A stretch of DNA of 54,496 bases from Limnoraphis robusta CS-951 (GTDB lineage: Bacteria; Cyanobacteriota; Cyanobacteriia; Cyanobacteriales; Microcoleaceae): contig NZ_LATL02000069.1 in the NCBI RefSeq assembly GCF_000972705.2, forward strand, positions 1-54,496. Direction: 5' to 3'. Below the pieces are notes generated by a model. That model worked only from the letters and a program-made list of their open reading frames with translations. It ran no database searches and was not told the DNA's origin. This document shows positions 54,244-54,496 of this stretch, one piece after another (the first letter of the stretch is position 1; each line of letters begins with the position of its first letter). Both the position numbers and the translations under genes were made by a program.

Positions 54244-54496
54244 TGTAGCAGGGCTGTTTCAAAGTCGATAAACATTTGCTTAGAACCTCTCCCCCAACCC
54301 CTCTCCTACCTCTCCCTAACCCTCTCCACCTCTCCCTAACCCTCTCCTACGAGGAGAGGGAAAAAGTGTCCCTGGCGGGACTATTTATTAATCGAGAGGG
54401 GAGTATTTTTTTTTATTATTAAATGTCTAAAACTATTAATTACTCCTCCTTCCAAATAAAAAACTTTTTTCCTTTTCCCACTAAAATACTCGCCCC
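54244..54496. other. Downstream region of folD with CT-rich repeats and hairpin
   Basis: No gene is seen. The segment carries two tandem copies of CCTCTCCCTAACCCTCTCC (about 54310-54347) and a perfect stem CCCTCTCC-TACGA-GGAGAGGG (54340-54360) that could stop folD transcription. Confidence 0.5.

Overview
The window is chromosomal DNA from a filamentous, non-heterocystous cyanobacterium, most likely an Oscillatoriales-type genome related to Lyngbya, Limnoraphis, Oscillatoria or Planktothrix. The evidence is the complete kaiABC clock cluster, the many GCGATCGC (HIP1) octamers, the NtcA-type promoter before a urea transporter operon, cyanobacterium-specific families (DUF2996, the PDZ/radical-SAM/DUF512 protein, the low-complexity-tail membrane protein) and heptamer tandem repeats. 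The genus is inferred from overall gene content and style, not from a database search.

Layout. 1-2.9 kb: right end of an integrated element, with the C-terminal part of a D5/P4-like primase-helicase and an overlapping tyrosine recombinase. It abuts a flavoprotein gene that is cut off after its first Rossmann domain, which marks the probable integration site. 3.4-6 kb: a zinc-homeostasis (Zur-type) patch with Zur-like palindromes, a small CobW-like P-loop protein, a COG0523 metallochaperone with a His-rich stretch, and a frameshifted, truncated folE (GTP cyclohydrolase I) remnant. 6-11.4 kb: the leftward urtABCDE urea ABC transporter operon behind a textbook NtcA promoter. 11.5-11.8 kb: an isolated 5S rRNA gene with its own promoter and terminator. 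11.9-16.8 kb: class II aldolase, O-antigen-ligase-like protein, YaaW-family protein, GDP-mannose 4,6-dehydratase and a Uma2 nuclease-like protein, interspersed with 62-bp palindromic repeats.

16.8-29.9 kb is a surface-glycan island. It has a 1161-residue GT2-GT2-GT4 fusion, a GT2 protein, and a rightward run of four large proteins that share N-terminal TPR arrays but end in different enzymes (sulfotransferase, methyltransferase, sulfotransferase, GT61 glycosyltransferase). An approximately 83-residue domain that I do not recognise follows every GT module of the fusion and of the separate GT2 protein, four copies in all. Together these genes look like a modular assembly and decoration pathway for a sulfated, methylated extracellular polysaccharide or sheath.

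30-39.8 kb: an orphan membrane protein, a PEP-CTERM SGNH hydrolase, then the rimP-nusA-ylxR-infB translation/transcription operon with structured leader and intergenic RNAs, followed by a membrane protein and a small cyanobacterial protein. 39.8-41.6 kb: an IscB OMEGA nuclease with its probable omega-RNA region and an IS200/IS605-like right-end hairpin, sitting immediately upstream of kaiA. 41.8-45 kb: kaiA, kaiB, kaiC. 45-54.5 kb: uppP, a radical-SAM/PDZ protein, a TolC-family protein with a 129-bp coding repeat array, a 2Fe-2S ferredoxin, msrB, a DUF2996 protein, a lipoprotein/NUDIX pair and folD.

The strongest candidates for a second look are the TPR-fusion/GT island with its repeated accessory domain, the IscB locus beside the clock genes, the stand-alone 5S rRNA transcription unit, and the element that split the flavoprotein gene beside the decayed folE.
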